A stretch of DNA of 64,000 nt from Vanessa cardui (GCF_905220365.1 NC_061129.1:4526803-4590802); one strand, 5' to 3'. Numbered from the stretch's first letter, positions 56,901 to 63,187 are shown. Numbers and translations: made by a program. The notes: generated by a model from the sequence alone, not told the origin.

Positions 56901-59900
56901 TTATTTCACTTCATTCCGGATAAATACAAGGACAAAACAGAGAATTTATGTTTGGCGTTAAAATAACAGATGTGTGGAGTACCCACCCATACACTGCTAC
57001 ATTCTACCAACGACCAAACTAAATTGAAATTAATTTATAAATATTTAAATTAAATAACGAATTTTGTTACAAAAGACTATATCAAGATCTTATTAAAATT
57101 ACCCGATATAAACAAGATCTTGATTCCATACATTTATTCCTAGCAAAAACAAATTTGTTTGTTTGAATGGTTTGTAATGTTTTGTAGCAACTAGGAGAAA
57201 TAAATATTAAATTGAAATCAAAACTGACTGTTATATTATTGGCATATTTACACCCAGCCAAAGATTTTTTCATCTTACTGTAAACAAAATAATTAAAATT
57301 CAGTGTATTGATTTTTACTGCATGACCAAAGCAATAGGTATTCCTTCGTACAATCTAATCGTTTCGATCGAAAGACGTCAATGATAAATAAATGTCCTTT
57401 TTAAAGTACCTCTTAATTGACTCATTTGCTTTATTAATCTATTAATTACACATTAACAAATATAACAAAAAAAACTTATCTTTATCGTTTTACTTATCAT
57501 AGTTAAAAAACATAATAAACTATGAATAATTAAATTATAGACTAGTAATTATTTCTGTCGTGGAAATATTCGGACGGTGAAAATCGAGCCTACGCTAATT
57601 ATACCATTATACCTTTTAAGTAAAACTGGTCTAGTCGTAAGAGCCATGATAAAAAGCTAATTTCAAGGCATACAATAAATACATTTTTCTATTCTAGTTA
57701 TATACTTTACTCCGAATGTATTTAACACGAAACGTCAGACGATACTGAACTGTCTAACTCAACGATTATATACACTTTGGTAAAGTTCAAATTCTCGCTA
57801 AAATTAATTGCTGTTTCAAAGTTGCTTTGATGTTTATATAAATAGAGCTGATCTTGATTAGCTACTAGAGCGAGCTGACATTATGTTCGTTGCTAACACA
57901 TTCTATATAATACTAGTTAAACCTGCAATGTCGTCCGCACGTTAAGCCTGATTTCATTCGGTCGCCGTTGCGCAGGAAAATTTAGTGAATATTCCATATA
58001 AAATGAAGTTTAGTCTAATTACGTGCATGTCGGGCGCGTTCAATTCAATGTAAATTTTAAACATAATTAACTAATATATAATGACTTAAAACATTAATTA
58101 TGGGGTTTCATTCAATAATAAAAACCAGTTTTCTTGATAAATAATTTTAAAAACATATTATTTGCAATGATTTTTTTATGGTATAGGTTGGCGGACGAGC
58201 ATATGGGCCACCTGATGGTAAGTGGTCACCATCGCCCATAGACAATGACGCTGTAAAAAATATAACTATTCCTTTCATCGTCAATGTGCCACTAACCTTG
58301 GGAACTAAGATGTTATGTCCCTTGTGCCTTCGATTACACTGGCTCACTCACCCTTCAGACCGGAACACAACAATACTGAGTACTGTTATTTAGCGGTAGA
58401 ATAATTTATGCGTGGGTTTGCTTGCACATAGCCCTACTATCAAGAAATTTTTGTTGTTATAAATTTTTCATAACGGCAAAAACGTTTTATGTTTTATTTG
58501 TTAAATTATAAAATTGCAATATGTATATAGACAATATTTTCTAAAAATCCATATCCGTATCAATCCCCAGTGGCTTCGAATCGGCGCTTGTCCGCACGCC
58601 TACATTTGCCATTCATTAGATTCTACCCTATATAGCAAACAGTTCGATAAACGACCCAATGGAATGTGAATATCTATTTCCACAGTCTAGTCATAAGAAT
58701 TACGTAAATACCGATGAATAAAGTTTCGATGATTTATTTATGAACATACATTTATACGAGTACATTGAAGTTTGCTGTATTTATATAGTAGAACACAATT
58801 TAAGATGTACCTATGCTACTTATTGAGAAAAATTCAAAGCGTTTTTCTTACAGAAAGACCGTCTTATTCATCTATATTAGTAGTATAAACGTGAAAGTAA
58901 CTCTGTCTGTCTGTCTGTCGGTCGTTCACGATGAAACCAATGAACCGAATTTGATGAAATTTGGTGTAAATCAAACTTGAACTTCAATGAAGGACATGGC
59001 CTCAACCCTGAAAACCATCTCCATAAAACGCGAGCGAAGTAGCGGGCGACAACTAGTTTCAAATATTTCACAACAACACTAATGTAAGAACATGTTAAAG
59101 TGTTTTAAGCAAAACAAATACATATTTGATAAATCGTTATGGATTGCCAGCAAAAATCACTTGCAGCGTATTAGCTTGCATAGTGAGTCTATTTACGTTG
59201 ATAATCATAATAATTTATCAATCTAATACAGCAATGAAAGCCTAGCGCTCTAAACTGGATTAGCCAGGAATTAATGAATTATCTAAGATGAAATCGTAAG
59301 TTACTTGCTGGTTAAAGTGCTTAATTGTCGCTGTCCGCACAATCTCTAAACCGATTCACGGACTAAACCAGTTTTCAATGAAAGTGACGTAGTTACTTGT
59401 TTCTGCAGCTTGAGTCATGAAATTGTGCGATTTGCTAATCGATTTGCAATTTGCGGATATTGTCGTTATATTCATAAAATTTACAACATTGTAGATTGTG
59501 TGACAGAAGCCGCATACCATGGACGAATATTAGAAACTCGTTCGTGTCGGGTGACGCGTGCGTAGTCGACATCCGACACGCATTGCAAGAGACAAGGAAA
59601 TAAAACTGTTATATGAACTACAATATAATGTCACAGAGTATAATTTTAATAGTCTTTAATATTTAAAACATAATATATTTAAGTGAGCAAAAAACTGTTA
59701 TGCAATTTCAGACGATAACATTCTTAAAGAATATAACATTCTTATTATCCAAACTTACATAATTGGCAGTATTCTTATTATACGCAGGCCGAACTGGCGC
59801 TGGTCTTGCTGGTTGGGGTGGCACTTTCATCTGCCTTCGGTCAAACGAAGATGAATTACTACCAGACCATCCCCAACGCCCCGGACCGTTGCTTCCGTGT

Positions 59901-60046
59901 GGCAATGAATATGACGATTGAGGCCTTAGATGCCTGTTATTGGGGCCGGATAATATAGGCCCAGAAGGGCCCCGCTGAGGAACGGGCCCATTTGAGCCTT
60001 GTATGTAATGGTAATGCGGCGGATTTGACACTGCTGCACCCCACAT
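2815..60046 (-). CDS. GckIII: GCK-III family Ser/Thr protein kinase (STK24/25/26-like), 5 exons, 3' end missing
   Basis: Spliced CDS join on the minus strand: 60046-59759, 53509-53285, 10732-10516, 3560-3268, 2960-2815. Phases are compatible throughout and give 389 complete codons plus two bases. Seen: glycine loop at about residues 111-118, VAIK Lys133, C-helix Glu150, hinge Met179, HRD Asp224, DFG 242-244, activation-loop Thr258 in KRNTFVGTPFW, APE 267-269. The catalytic domain spans about 104-355, followed by an acidic Ser/Glu-rich linker. Known: GCK-III kinases are Ste20-group enzymes that bind MO25 and CCM3/PDCD10, sit in STRIPAK complexes, and act in cell polarity, Golgi organisation and tube (tracheal) morphogenesis. 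Inferred: an active kinase, since every key catalytic residue is present. The C-terminal regulatory region that binds CCM3 is not in the window and should lie left of position 1. Family assignment is secure. Orthology to a single vertebrate paralogue is not implied, because insects generally have one. Confidence 0.96.
2961..3267 (-). other. GckIII intron 4 (307 bp)
   Basis: A short, AT-rich intron with a GTAAGT donor at 3267-3262 and a TACAG acceptor at 2963-2961. I see no repeat or other feature in it. Confidence 0.9.
3268..3560 (-). CDS. GckIII: GckIII coding exon 4: activation loop and C-lobe
   Basis: The exon is 293 bases; it completes the DFG glycine (acceptor ATTTGCAG|GT) and ends in phase 0 at donor AAT|GTAAGT. 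It encodes residues 244-341: GVAGQLTNTTSKRNTFVG, then TPFWMAPEVIKQS, DIWSLGITAIELAKGEPP, HPMRVLFLIPKNNPP, and EFVEACLNKDPEN. Thr258 in KRNT is the expected activating phosphosite, by analogy with the family. Reading past the donor gives nonsense (VSASV), which confirms the exon end. Confidence 0.97.
4414..4470 (-). repeat. Possible degenerate end of repeat family R2
   Basis: GGTGGCAGGGCTTTGT followed some 30 bases later by CCCACCCA resembles the reverse complement of the R2 3' end. The match is short and diverged. Confidence 0.35.
5824..6086 (+). repeat. RTE-like 3' fragment, first of a tandem pair
   Basis: Begins GGCGACCCGCCCCGGCTTCG, includes TCACATTAGAAACTTCTAAA and CTTCCTCTTGAATCACTCTA, and ends GCGACTTTGTTTTATACAAT. 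Inverted relatives lie at 23409-23650 and 42008-42182. Confidence 0.75.
6094..6330 (+). repeat. RTE-like 3' fragment, second of a tandem pair
   Basis: A more diverged copy immediately downstream and in the same orientation as the previous repeat. It has the opening CTACCCGTCCCGGCTCCACA, the internal AACTTTCCTCTTGAATCAAC and the closing GGCGACTTTGTTTTATACAA. Confidence 0.65.
7377..7676 (-). mobile_element. tRNA-derived lepidopteran SINE, near full length
   Basis: Read on the minus strand it starts GAGCCGAGCGGCCTAGTGG, has a B-box-like GGGTTCAAATCC, then CATCTCGTGCTCGGTGGTGA and GGAAACCTGCATGTGTCTAA, and ends in the CCCAGCAGTGGGAAAATTGT type tail. It resembles SINEs described from nymphalid butterflies (Metulj-type), by memory of the family rather than by a search. 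It does not code. Other copies: 11615-11916, 13493-13606, 18585-18883, 33581-33683, 49190-49480. Confidence 0.85.
8225..8270 (+). repeat. Short lepidopteran retroelement tail fragment
   Basis: TATGGCCCAGCAGACGAACA then GGGCTGATGGTAAT resembles the widespread GCCCAGCAGTGGGAC...GGGCTGATGATG tail found in moth and butterfly genomes. Short and diverged. Confidence 0.4.
8500..8949 (+). repeat. RTE-like non-LTR 3' fragment (TTGCCCGCGACTTCG type)
   Basis: Begins TTACTAGCTTTTGCCCGCGA and continues with CTTCGTTCGCGTGGA. It contains GTGAAAGAGTAACAAACATC and ends ACTTTCGCCTTTATAATAGT. This is the usual 3' region of a very common lepidopteran repeat. I saw no reverse-transcriptase coding sequence. Confidence 0.75.
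9609..9755 (+). mobile_element. SINE 5' fragment, degenerate
   Basis: GAGCCAAGATGACACAATGG, then TTGCGGGTTTGAATTC and CATTCATCTCGTGTCTGACT, match the 5' half of the SINE at 11615-11916 with many substitutions. The 3' half is missing. Confidence 0.65.
10087..10135. repeat. Perfect hairpin, 21-bp arms, 7-base loop
   Basis: Left arm 10087-10107 (TTAGAAAGTCCCTATATTGT plus A), loop 10108-10114 (CCCACAG), right arm 10115-10135, an exact reverse complement. It lies within GckIII intron 3. No open frame or known element explains it. Confidence 0.95.
10329..10390. repeat. Perfect hairpin, 29-bp arms, 4-base loop
   Basis: Left arm 10329-10357 begins TAACCAGAAACTTCACTGCA. The loop is ATGG (10358-10361) and the right arm 10362-10390 is the exact reverse complement. 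In the pre-mRNA it forms 126 bases downstream of the exon 3 donor. Arm length resembles a pre-miRNA stem, but a fully paired stem with a 4-base loop is atypical for a miRNA. Confidence 0.95.
10516..10732 (-). CDS. GckIII: GckIII coding exon 3: hinge, catalytic loop, DFG
   Basis: The exon is 217 bases; it starts in phase 0 after TTTTTTCCAG and ends one base into the DFG glycine codon at donor G|GTGAGT. It encodes residues 172-243: the hinge WIIMEYLGGGSALDL, then LREVLRGLDYLHS, the catalytic loop HRDIKAANVLL, and KLADF. All catalytic-loop residues (His, Arg, Asp, Lys, Asn) are intact. A near-perfect 127-bp inverted repeat begins about 70 bases upstream of its acceptor. Confidence 0.97.
10803..11096. 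repeat. Large near-perfect inverted repeat (foldback-like), arms about 127 bp
   Basis: The left arm 10803-10929 and right arm 10971-11096 are reverse complements with only about three differences (for example TCGGTGGAG against TCGATGGAG, and one T-run indel), separated by about 41 bases. The arms contain GAGCTCGATATTTCGACATT and TCTTGTTCACGAGACTGAAG. A related single-arm fragment lies at 39263-39333, so the arm sequence belongs to a dispersed family. It starts about 70 bases upstream of the exon 3 acceptor. Confidence 0.95.
11615..11916 (+). mobile_element. tRNA-derived SINE, full length with 11-bp target duplication
   Basis: Flanked by perfect direct repeats TGTATTCATTT at 11604-11614 and 11917-11927. 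The body begins CGAGTTTCGAGTCGAGATGG, carries the B-box-like GCGGGTTCAAACTC, and has GGAAACCTGCATGTGTTTAA and TATTCCACCAACCCGCATTG. It ends GGGAATTTACAGG followed by a (GTT)n tail. The duplication indicates LINE-machinery insertion. The head is tRNA-like, but I do not call a functional tRNA. Confidence 0.93.
12590..12880. promoter_or_regulatory. GC-richer island in intron 2, candidate regulatory element
   Basis: Local base composition shifts from AT-rich to GC-rich, for example GAGCGCCGCGGGGCGTGGGC near 12710 and GAGGATCCGGCACGTCTCGT near 12830, with several CpGs. There is no repeat signature and no convincing open frame on either strand. It could be a conserved enhancer or an internal promoter. 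This is inference from composition only. Confidence 0.3.
13493..13606 (-). mobile_element. 5'-truncated SINE copy (3' third)
   Basis: Contains CAACAGCCTGTTAATTCTCA, CTGCTGGGCTAAAGGCC, and CACGCTGTTCCAATGCGGGT with TTGGTGGAA. This is the reverse complement of the SINE 3' end. Short open frames on both strands here derive from the element. Confidence 0.85.
16339..16374. repeat. Short imperfect stem-loop
   Basis: ACTCTTCGGGGATAGT (16339-16354) pairs with ACTATCCCTAAAGAGT (16359-16374) apart from two internal mismatches. The loop is ATTA. Role unknown. Confidence 0.6.
16979..17223 (+). repeat. Degenerate RTE-like 3' fragment
   Basis: Opens ACTAGCTGAACCTACGACTT. It contains CAAGCGTGAACAGTTTACAG and ends TTTCGCATTTATAATATTAG, the usual terminus of this lepidopteran repeat class. 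Confidence 0.65.
17905..17921. repeat. (AAT)n microsatellite
   Basis: A short run of AAT/ATA units (about five). A comparable run lies at about 22952-22968. Confidence 0.8.
18585..18883 (-). mobile_element. tRNA-derived SINE, near full length
   Basis: The minus strand reads GAACCGAGATGGCCCAGTGG, GATTGCGGGTTCAAACCC, CATCTTGTGCTCGGCGGTGA, AACCTGCATGTGTCTAATTT, TTCCACCAACCTGCATTGGA, and ends CAGTGGAAAATTTACAGGCT. The tail is GTTACTTTACTTTAC rather than (GTT)n. Flanks share only an imperfect GCAATAA on each side, so the duplication is uncertain. Confidence 0.87.
19704..19932 (+). repeat. Degenerate copy of repeat family R2
   Basis: AATGGTAAATGATTACAGTA, GACCATTCCTTACAACAGCA with ATGCGC, and GAGGTACCTACATAGTCGGC ending CCCTACCACCAAG align in order with the R2 copies at 34507 and 58187, with internal loss. 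Confidence 0.6.
19967..20166 (+). repeat. RTE-like 3' fragment (GTCGCCCGCGGCTTC type)
   Basis: Begins AACTAATAGTCGCCCGCGGC and carries a short GGGTAA tandem run near 20030. It then has CCAAATTTCATCACATTCAA, GGTTTGGTCGTGAAAGAGCG and a (GACA)n stretch. It is related to the inverted copy at 58871-59057. Confidence 0.75.
23409..23650 (-). repeat. RTE-like 3' fragment, inverted
   Basis: On the minus strand it opens TAGCGACCCGCCCCGGCTTC, has CATCACATTAGAAACTTCTA and CCTTCCTCTCGAATCACTCT, and closes CTATGTATGCTTAGATATTT in reverse (plus strand). The better plus-strand relative is 5824-6086. Confidence 0.78.
24711..24761 (+). repeat. Fragment of jockey/CR1-like tail
   Basis: AATGGCGATTCAAAAGTGCT and TGTAAGAGCCTACTTTAGTA match the end of the repeat at 25208-25352. 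Confidence 0.6.
25208..25352 (+). repeat. Jockey/CR1-like non-LTR 3' tail, well preserved
   Basis: It has AGAGTAACTACTAAGTTTCT, TGCCGGTTCTTCTCGGTAGA, CCGAACCGGTGGTAGCTTCA, and ATTCAAAAGTGCTTGTAAAA. It ends at AATAAA (25329-25334) then TATATTTTGATTTTGAT. This tail is very common in butterfly genomes. Diverged relatives: 225-352, 24711-24761, 43582-43612. Confidence 0.8.
26986..27070 (+). repeat. Lepidopteran SINE-like fragment
   Basis: TGACAAAGGCCTATCGTTGG, then GGAGAAGGCTTGGAGCTTAT and ACGAGTTGGAATGATC, resemble a common lepidopteran repeat tail distantly similar to the SINE 3' region. Diverged. Confidence 0.45.
33581..33683 (+). mobile_element. 5'-truncated SINE copy
   Basis: ACCCGCAATGGAACAGCGTG and GTGGAATATGTTC start it, and CCCAGCAACGGGAAATTTAC, AGGCTGTTGTTGTTGTTA end it. 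Only the last third of the SINE is present. A further degenerate inverted scrap may lie at about 33725-33775. Confidence 0.8.
34507..34745 (+). repeat. Repeat family R2, full-length copy
   Basis: Starts GTTGGCGGACGAGCCTATGG, includes CACCTGATGATAAGTGGTCA, CATTCCTTACGTCATCAATG and ACTGGCTCACTCACCCTTCA, and ends GGGCTTGCACAAAGCCCTAC with CACCAAG. About 30 bases are missing near the 3' end relative to the copy starting at position 1. No open frame of note. Confidence 0.87.
38585..38738 (+). repeat. Dispersed repeat R4, uninterrupted copy
   Basis: It shares GCAAAGTCATTAAAC-like sequence, ATCTCGAGTATTTAAGGGAC and AATATTCACAGGAGCAAGC, then GAAACGTTCCTTTCAATT, with the minus-strand pieces at 40097-40201 and 40316-40376. 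One frame is open across it (CTDQEDHKVIKLLMHLEYLR and onwards), but I recognise no protein family. Confidence 0.8.
39263..39333 (+). repeat. Single-arm fragment of the foldback repeat
   Basis: TACTTACCATGTTTTTATTT and GAGCTCGATATTTCGACGTT, then GTTCACGAGACT, match the left arm of the inverted repeat at 10803-10929 with about 10 percent divergence. Confidence 0.8.
40097..40376 (-). repeat. Repeat R4 copy interrupted by an RTE tail
   Basis: The minus-strand 5' half (40376-40316) and 3' half (40201-40097) match the intact copy at 38585-38738. A 20-base segment, TAAATACT(C/T)GAG(G/A)TACATCA, occurs at both 40182-40201 and 40316-40335 with two mismatches. This is the target-site duplication expected from the insertion between them. 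Confidence 0.85.
40202..40315 (-). mobile_element. 5'-truncated RTE-like insertion within R4
   Basis: On the minus strand it contains GATGTCCGATAGAGAAGTAT, GGAAGGAGAAGACCTGCTAC, GCCGACCGCAAATAAAATTG, and ends at the R4 target. It is about 114 bp long. It is flanked by the 20-bp duplication and belongs to the same family as 1221-1300 and 63023-63082. Confidence 0.82.
40759..40924 (+). mobile_element. Degenerate SINE with internal deletions
   Basis: GAGCTGAAATGATCCAGAGG with TTAGAACGGGTG at the head, CTACCACATTTGTATCGACC in the middle and CCAGTAGTGGGACTGTTTCA with GGCAG at the end follow the SINE order. The B-box section and much of the body are lost. Confidence 0.6.
41265..41420. promoter_or_regulatory. 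GC-richer island with CACGTG E-box, candidate regulatory element
   Basis: CCGCCGCGCGACCACGTGAC near 41320 stands out from AT-rich surroundings and contains a CACGTG palindrome. No open frame or repeat signature. The regulatory role is inferred from composition only. Confidence 0.25.
42008..42182 (-). repeat. RTE-like 3' fragment, inverted and 5'-truncated
   Basis: The plus strand reads CTGTCTGTCCGTATGTATAC, TAGAGTGATTCGAGAGGAAG and AGAAGTTTCTAATGTCATGT. These are the reverse complement of the blocks in 5824-6086. The GC-rich opening is missing. Confidence 0.7.
43582..43612 (+). repeat. Scrap of jockey/CR1-like tail
   Basis: TGAATTTCTTGTCGGTTTTT and CTCGGTAGAAT match the start of the block in 25208-25352. 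Confidence 0.5.
46600..47040. promoter_or_regulatory. GC-richer island in intron 2, candidate regulatory element
   Basis: CCACGATTCAACCCCGCGGG near 46660, ACGGACGGCGTTTATTAGTA near 46826 and CGTGCCAGGGCTTCGGCCGT near 46921 make this one of the least AT-biased parts of the intron. No repeat or coding signal seen. Inference only. Confidence 0.25.
49190..49480 (+). mobile_element. tRNA-derived SINE, full length with 11-bp target duplication
   Basis: Perfect direct repeats AAATAGATACG flank it at 49179-49189 and 49481-49491. The body starts CCAGGTGGCCCAGTGGTTAA and has a B-box-like CTGGGTTCAAAGCC, CATCTCGTTCTCGGCGTTGA and CCGCATTGGAACAACG (with one mutation nearby). It ends GGGAAATTTACAGGCTGTTT and TTGTTGT. 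An intact duplication argues for fairly recent insertion. Confidence 0.93.
53285..53509 (-). CDS. GckIII: GckIII coding exon 2: kinase N-lobe
   Basis: The exon is 225 bases, 75 codons, phase 0 at both ends. The acceptor is TTTGTTTCAG|AAG and the donor AAG|GTAAGG. It encodes residues 97-171: the DPELIFTK lead-in, the glycine-rich loop GKGSFGEV, the ATP-anchoring VAIK lysine, and the acidic C-helix stretch EEAEDEIEDIQQEI that is diagnostic of GCK-III kinases. It ends at YYGSYLK. The match to animal STK24/25/26 is close to residue for residue. Confidence 0.97.
56881..57012 (+). repeat. Degenerate 3' half of repeat family R2
   Basis: ACACTGGCTCATTGGTTCGC, CATTCCGGATAAATACAAG, and GGAGTACCCACCCATACACT followed by TCTACCAA align in order with the R2 3' half. 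Confidence 0.5.
58187..58444 (+). repeat. Repeat family R2, full-length copy
   Basis: Starts GTTGGCGGACGAGCATATGG. It contains CCACCTGATGGTAAGTGGTC, GACAATGACGCTGTAAAAAA, CTTGGGAACTAAGATGTTAT and GGAACACAACAATACTGAGT, and ends GCACATAGCCCTACTATCAA. Confidence 0.87.
58871..59057 (-). repeat. RTE-like 3' fragment with (CTGT)n run
   Basis: The minus strand opens CTAGTTGTCGCCCGCTACTT, has CCAAATTTCATCAAATTCGG and a (GACA)n run (58903-58920 on the plus strand as CTGT units), and ends TTTATACTACTAATATAG. Confidence 0.8.
59759..60046 (-). CDS. GckIII: GckIII coding exon 1: start codon and Pro/Gly/Ser-rich N-terminal extension
   Basis: Encodes residues 1-96, beginning MWGAAVSNPPHYHY. The ATG at 60046-60044 has AAA just before it, and an in-frame TAA lies 15 bases upstream (60064-60062), so this is the first Met of the frame. 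The exon ends in ...NTANY at a strong donor (TAT|GTAAGT), phase 0, and joins in frame to KVDPELIF in exon 2. The segment is low complexity, rich in Pro, Gly, Ser, Asn and Arg, with a PxxP-rich stretch (VPPQPARPAPVRPAY) near its end. It has no recognisable domain and is probably disordered. Human STK24/25/26 have much shorter N-termini of roughly 15-35 residues. The link to the kinase rests on strand, order, phase and splice sites. A different first exon used in other transcripts cannot be excluded. Confidence 0.8.
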
Positions 60047-60850
60047 TTTAAAACAAAGCACTTATCACTTACATCCACTTTAAACAACACATATCACCTT
60101 ATAACACTAACGATGATCGCACACTGACAAGGCATTCTCCAATTTTTAATAGCCTTATCATCCTAAAACTGATAATTAACCGATTACCACCGTTTATAAT
60201 CTTAATAATTTGATAAATTTGCTACAGGCAGGCATTCCAGCCGACGGTTCGCAAACCAAAGACGGTTTGACATGAGCACTTGGAAAGCATGAACCACCGG
60301 ACGTCAGCAAGACGTGTAGAGAATTAATTCTCGTTTGATGGACAATTGTTTCGACGAAAAAGGTCACTAATGAATTCGATCCATTATGAAGGACTATGCT
60401 AATTACTTTTCAAATTGTGGTCTGTTTTACAAGTCAGATGTCAGGTATGCTTGATAATACAATAAAATATGCCTACAAGATCAAAATCTCAACACGTTTA
60501 GACTATTTACAACTAGTTAAAAGTTAACATCACTGAATATCAGAATCCAATGGCAACTTAGACGGTCACTAGTTTCCACTTCACCGAACACCTCAGGAGA
60601 AATCTGTCCCGACAACAACTAATCCATCGTGATGGATGGCGTGTGTGTTACAACGCATTTGAGTGTAGACTGGTTGCGTGATGCCAGTGCTCGTTAAGCG
60701 TTCCACATCGGCCGTCCTGGCAATTGCATTATGATTTTTCGCAAGGGAGAGCGGGGGAGAGGCAAGCGCGCGGGCAACGGGCGGCGAACGGCGCCAGCGA
60801 ACCGTGCAGTACCAGCTGCTTTGCTACAACGCTGCAGCATCGGTACTTAC
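60047..60850 (-). promoter_or_regulatory. Likely 5' UTR and promoter region of GckIII
   Basis: Sequence upstream of the ATG. A GC-rich block at about 60690-60840 (for example GGCAAGCGCGCGGGCAACGG and CGGCGAACGGCGCCAGCGAA) is the strongest such island near the gene and fits a promoter or first noncoding exon. I see no acceptor site just before the ATG, so the 5' UTR may be contiguous with exon 1. The start site cannot be fixed from sequence, and no clear TATA box was identified. Confidence 0.45.
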
Positions 60851-62265
60851 TCAACATCAATTCAATCTTTCTCCTAAGTGAATCTGATTTTATTGCCCAC
60901 GCGCAGAGTGCCAATTGCAATTGTAATAATAGAAGTAGATAGTTACCTCATAAGAGCCAATAGAATTTTGAATAGAGAACACCTAACGCAACGACTCAAT
61001 GATTAAAATATTATAATATATTTATAACATAACCAAACATTCTTCATTCATAAACATTTTAACTATCATATATAACATTAAGCTAAAAGAGCGTTCCAGT
61101 AAGTGAACGCGAAAGTCAAGATAAAAGCATTACAACATTTTCGCTGGCCCGCGACGGTTAACGACTTCGTTCAGACGTACAATATCTGACATTTGTATTC
61201 TATGCGCGAACCACGACGGCCATGGCAGCTGGGTGAACCGTCTTGAGGAGTCACCGTCCTCGGAACCGTGATCTGAATGCGAACCATTTCGGACTGTCGC
61301 CTATTCTTCTTCGGTGATGGCACACATTGTTTTAACAGTTTGACATTGGGTGACGCGACTTACATATATTATCATTTACGACCGTTAGTTCTTGACAATT
61401 TTAGACACTACTATAAAAAAGTGCAATTGGAAAAGTGTCATCATTGAAAACTGAAACAAGCAGATCTCGAATAGGCAACGACTGTGCATTTAACGTACGC
61501 AACAGGTGCGCAAGTCGTGTGGATTTAGAGGTTTTTGTAACGTTTACTTTTCTTTCGCATTTCGAAGTAAGAAAAAGAAAATACATTTAGTTATATGTAG
61601 GAGTTGGACACTTCAATAATATTTAAACAGCATTTTTAGCAAAATTTTATCACATAGATATAATTTTGGATAGACTTGATTAAAAGAAGAAATTATATCG
61701 ATTAAATCGATAATCATCAATATCAAAGCGTGATTAAGACTAAAATTACCAACAACAATATCGTGAGTTTACAAAACTAACGAGCTATTCTATCAGTATG
61801 GACATCATACATACGAAAATTAAAAAAAAAAACTTTAGCATAAAAAGCAAATAGGAAAACAATCCGATTCTAAGAGGTCACTATCATCAATTTGGACTGT
61901 ATGAAGTTTATTTAAGAATTCCTTACACGACAAATAAGTCTAAGATGTTTTAACATTCCACAGGATCGCTTATTTGATAATGCTGATGTTTAAAAATTGA
62001 ATACTAAATGAGGCTAACATATTTCGCATAGCGCTATTATATTTCGAGGTGGATGCAATTCAATTGCCGCTATAGCACTGAACCTCATCGTTGGTGTGAA
62101 CATAAATCCTCTCAACTGTACTGTACCCAAAATTTATCGACGTGGTTTAGGTTTCACTGTTCCCGACACGACTATTCCTTTCATACATATTTAGACAACA
62201 AAGACAATTCACTCTAATAAAAAATAATTTTAGTTTTTGTTTTTTAATGATAATTTTGATCGTAG
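60851..62265. other. Intergenic sequence, one CpG-rich stretch
   Basis: Mostly AT-rich, with no repeat I recognise. The exception is 61140-61340, which is CpG-rich (TGCGCGAACCACGACGGCCA). A minus-strand frame is open there from about 61363 to 61167 (VASPNVKLLKQCVPSPKKNR and onwards). It has no family resemblance, and I do not call it a gene. Confidence 0.5.
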
Positions 62266-62529
62266 AGCTTTGTGGAAGGCCGTCTGGGTAGGTACTACCC
62301 ACTCCTCAGATATTCTACCGCCAAACAACAGTAGGTACTTGGTATTGTTGTGTTCCGGTTTGAAGGTTGAGTAAGCCAGTATAACTGCAGGATACAGGAA
62401 CACATCATCTTATTTCTCAAGGTGGTGCATTAACGATGAAAGGAATGGTAAATGTTTCTTACAGCGCCATTGTCTATGGGCAGTGTTTACAACTTACCAT
62501 CAGAAGGCAATATGTTCGTCCGCCAACCA
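62266..62529 (-). repeat. Repeat family R2, inverted copy
   Basis: The plus strand shows GGCCGTCTGGGTAGGTACTA, TTGTTGTGTTCCGGTTTGAA, ATGAAAGGAATGGTAAATGT, and AATATGTTCGTCCGCCAACC. It is the reverse complement of the R2 copy at 58187-58444 with moderate divergence. The 62-residue open frame here comes from the repeat. Confidence 0.82.
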
Positions 62530-63022
62530 ATAGCATGAGAAGTGTAAATACACCGAAACGATTATTAAATATGAAGGAAGGGAATCAAGGGAATATACGA
62601 CGAAGGAAACGAGATTGTAAGTAATTTATTTGTTGGACTGTTAGCACCTGGTATTTTTTACGATTGAAGTTGTAGATGTACAAAACATACCATTTGCGTC
62701 ACATCGGAAACGCATTAAGCGAACGCGACGATGCCATAAGAGCGCAATATCCGACCGGCAACGTAACGTACTGGTTTCAACGTGAAAACAAAACCTAACG
62801 TAGAACGATGTCCGTACACGATGTTTGTTTTAGAATTAGCTCATTTATAAATTACATGGACAACGCTTGTCACATCAATAAACGAATTTTAATAATTTTT
62901 TATGGCAAACCTCCTTCAAATAGTATGGCATCGTTTGGTATAAGTTTAAAATATTGACTTAGTCGTTTAAAATATTTCAGTAAACATAAAAAGTCATTTC
63001 ATCTATACGTAGGTACAGATTC

Positions 63023-63082
63023 AATTTAAATCCGACCCCAAATAAAATTGGGAGAAGGGCAGGAGGATGATAAGGATGATGA
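63023..63082 (+). repeat. RTE-like 3' end
   Basis: TTTAAATCCGACCCCAAATA, AAATTGGGAGAAGGGCAGGA and a (GATGAT)-type tail match 1221-1300. It is downstream of, and antisense to, the orphan exon at 63188-63381. Confidence 0.7.
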
Positions 63083-63187
63083 ATTATTTAAAACAGACTC
63101 GGCAATAGTCGAAAACCCGTCTTTAATTGAAACTGGAGAATACACTACGTTAGAAAACACATTTAAAGAGATTTTTTTCAACGAAAT

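Larger units (their letters stand above)
53510..59758 (-). other. GckIII intron 1 (about 6.2 kb)
   Basis: From donor GTAAGT (59758-59753) to acceptor TTTCAG (53515-53510). Three repeat pieces are listed separately. A less AT-rich stretch lies at 54540-54660 (CGCGGAGCCGGCCGCTACGT). Otherwise about 53516-54530, 54670-56880, 57013-58186, 58445-58870 and 59058-59752 show nothing I can assign. Confidence 0.8.
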
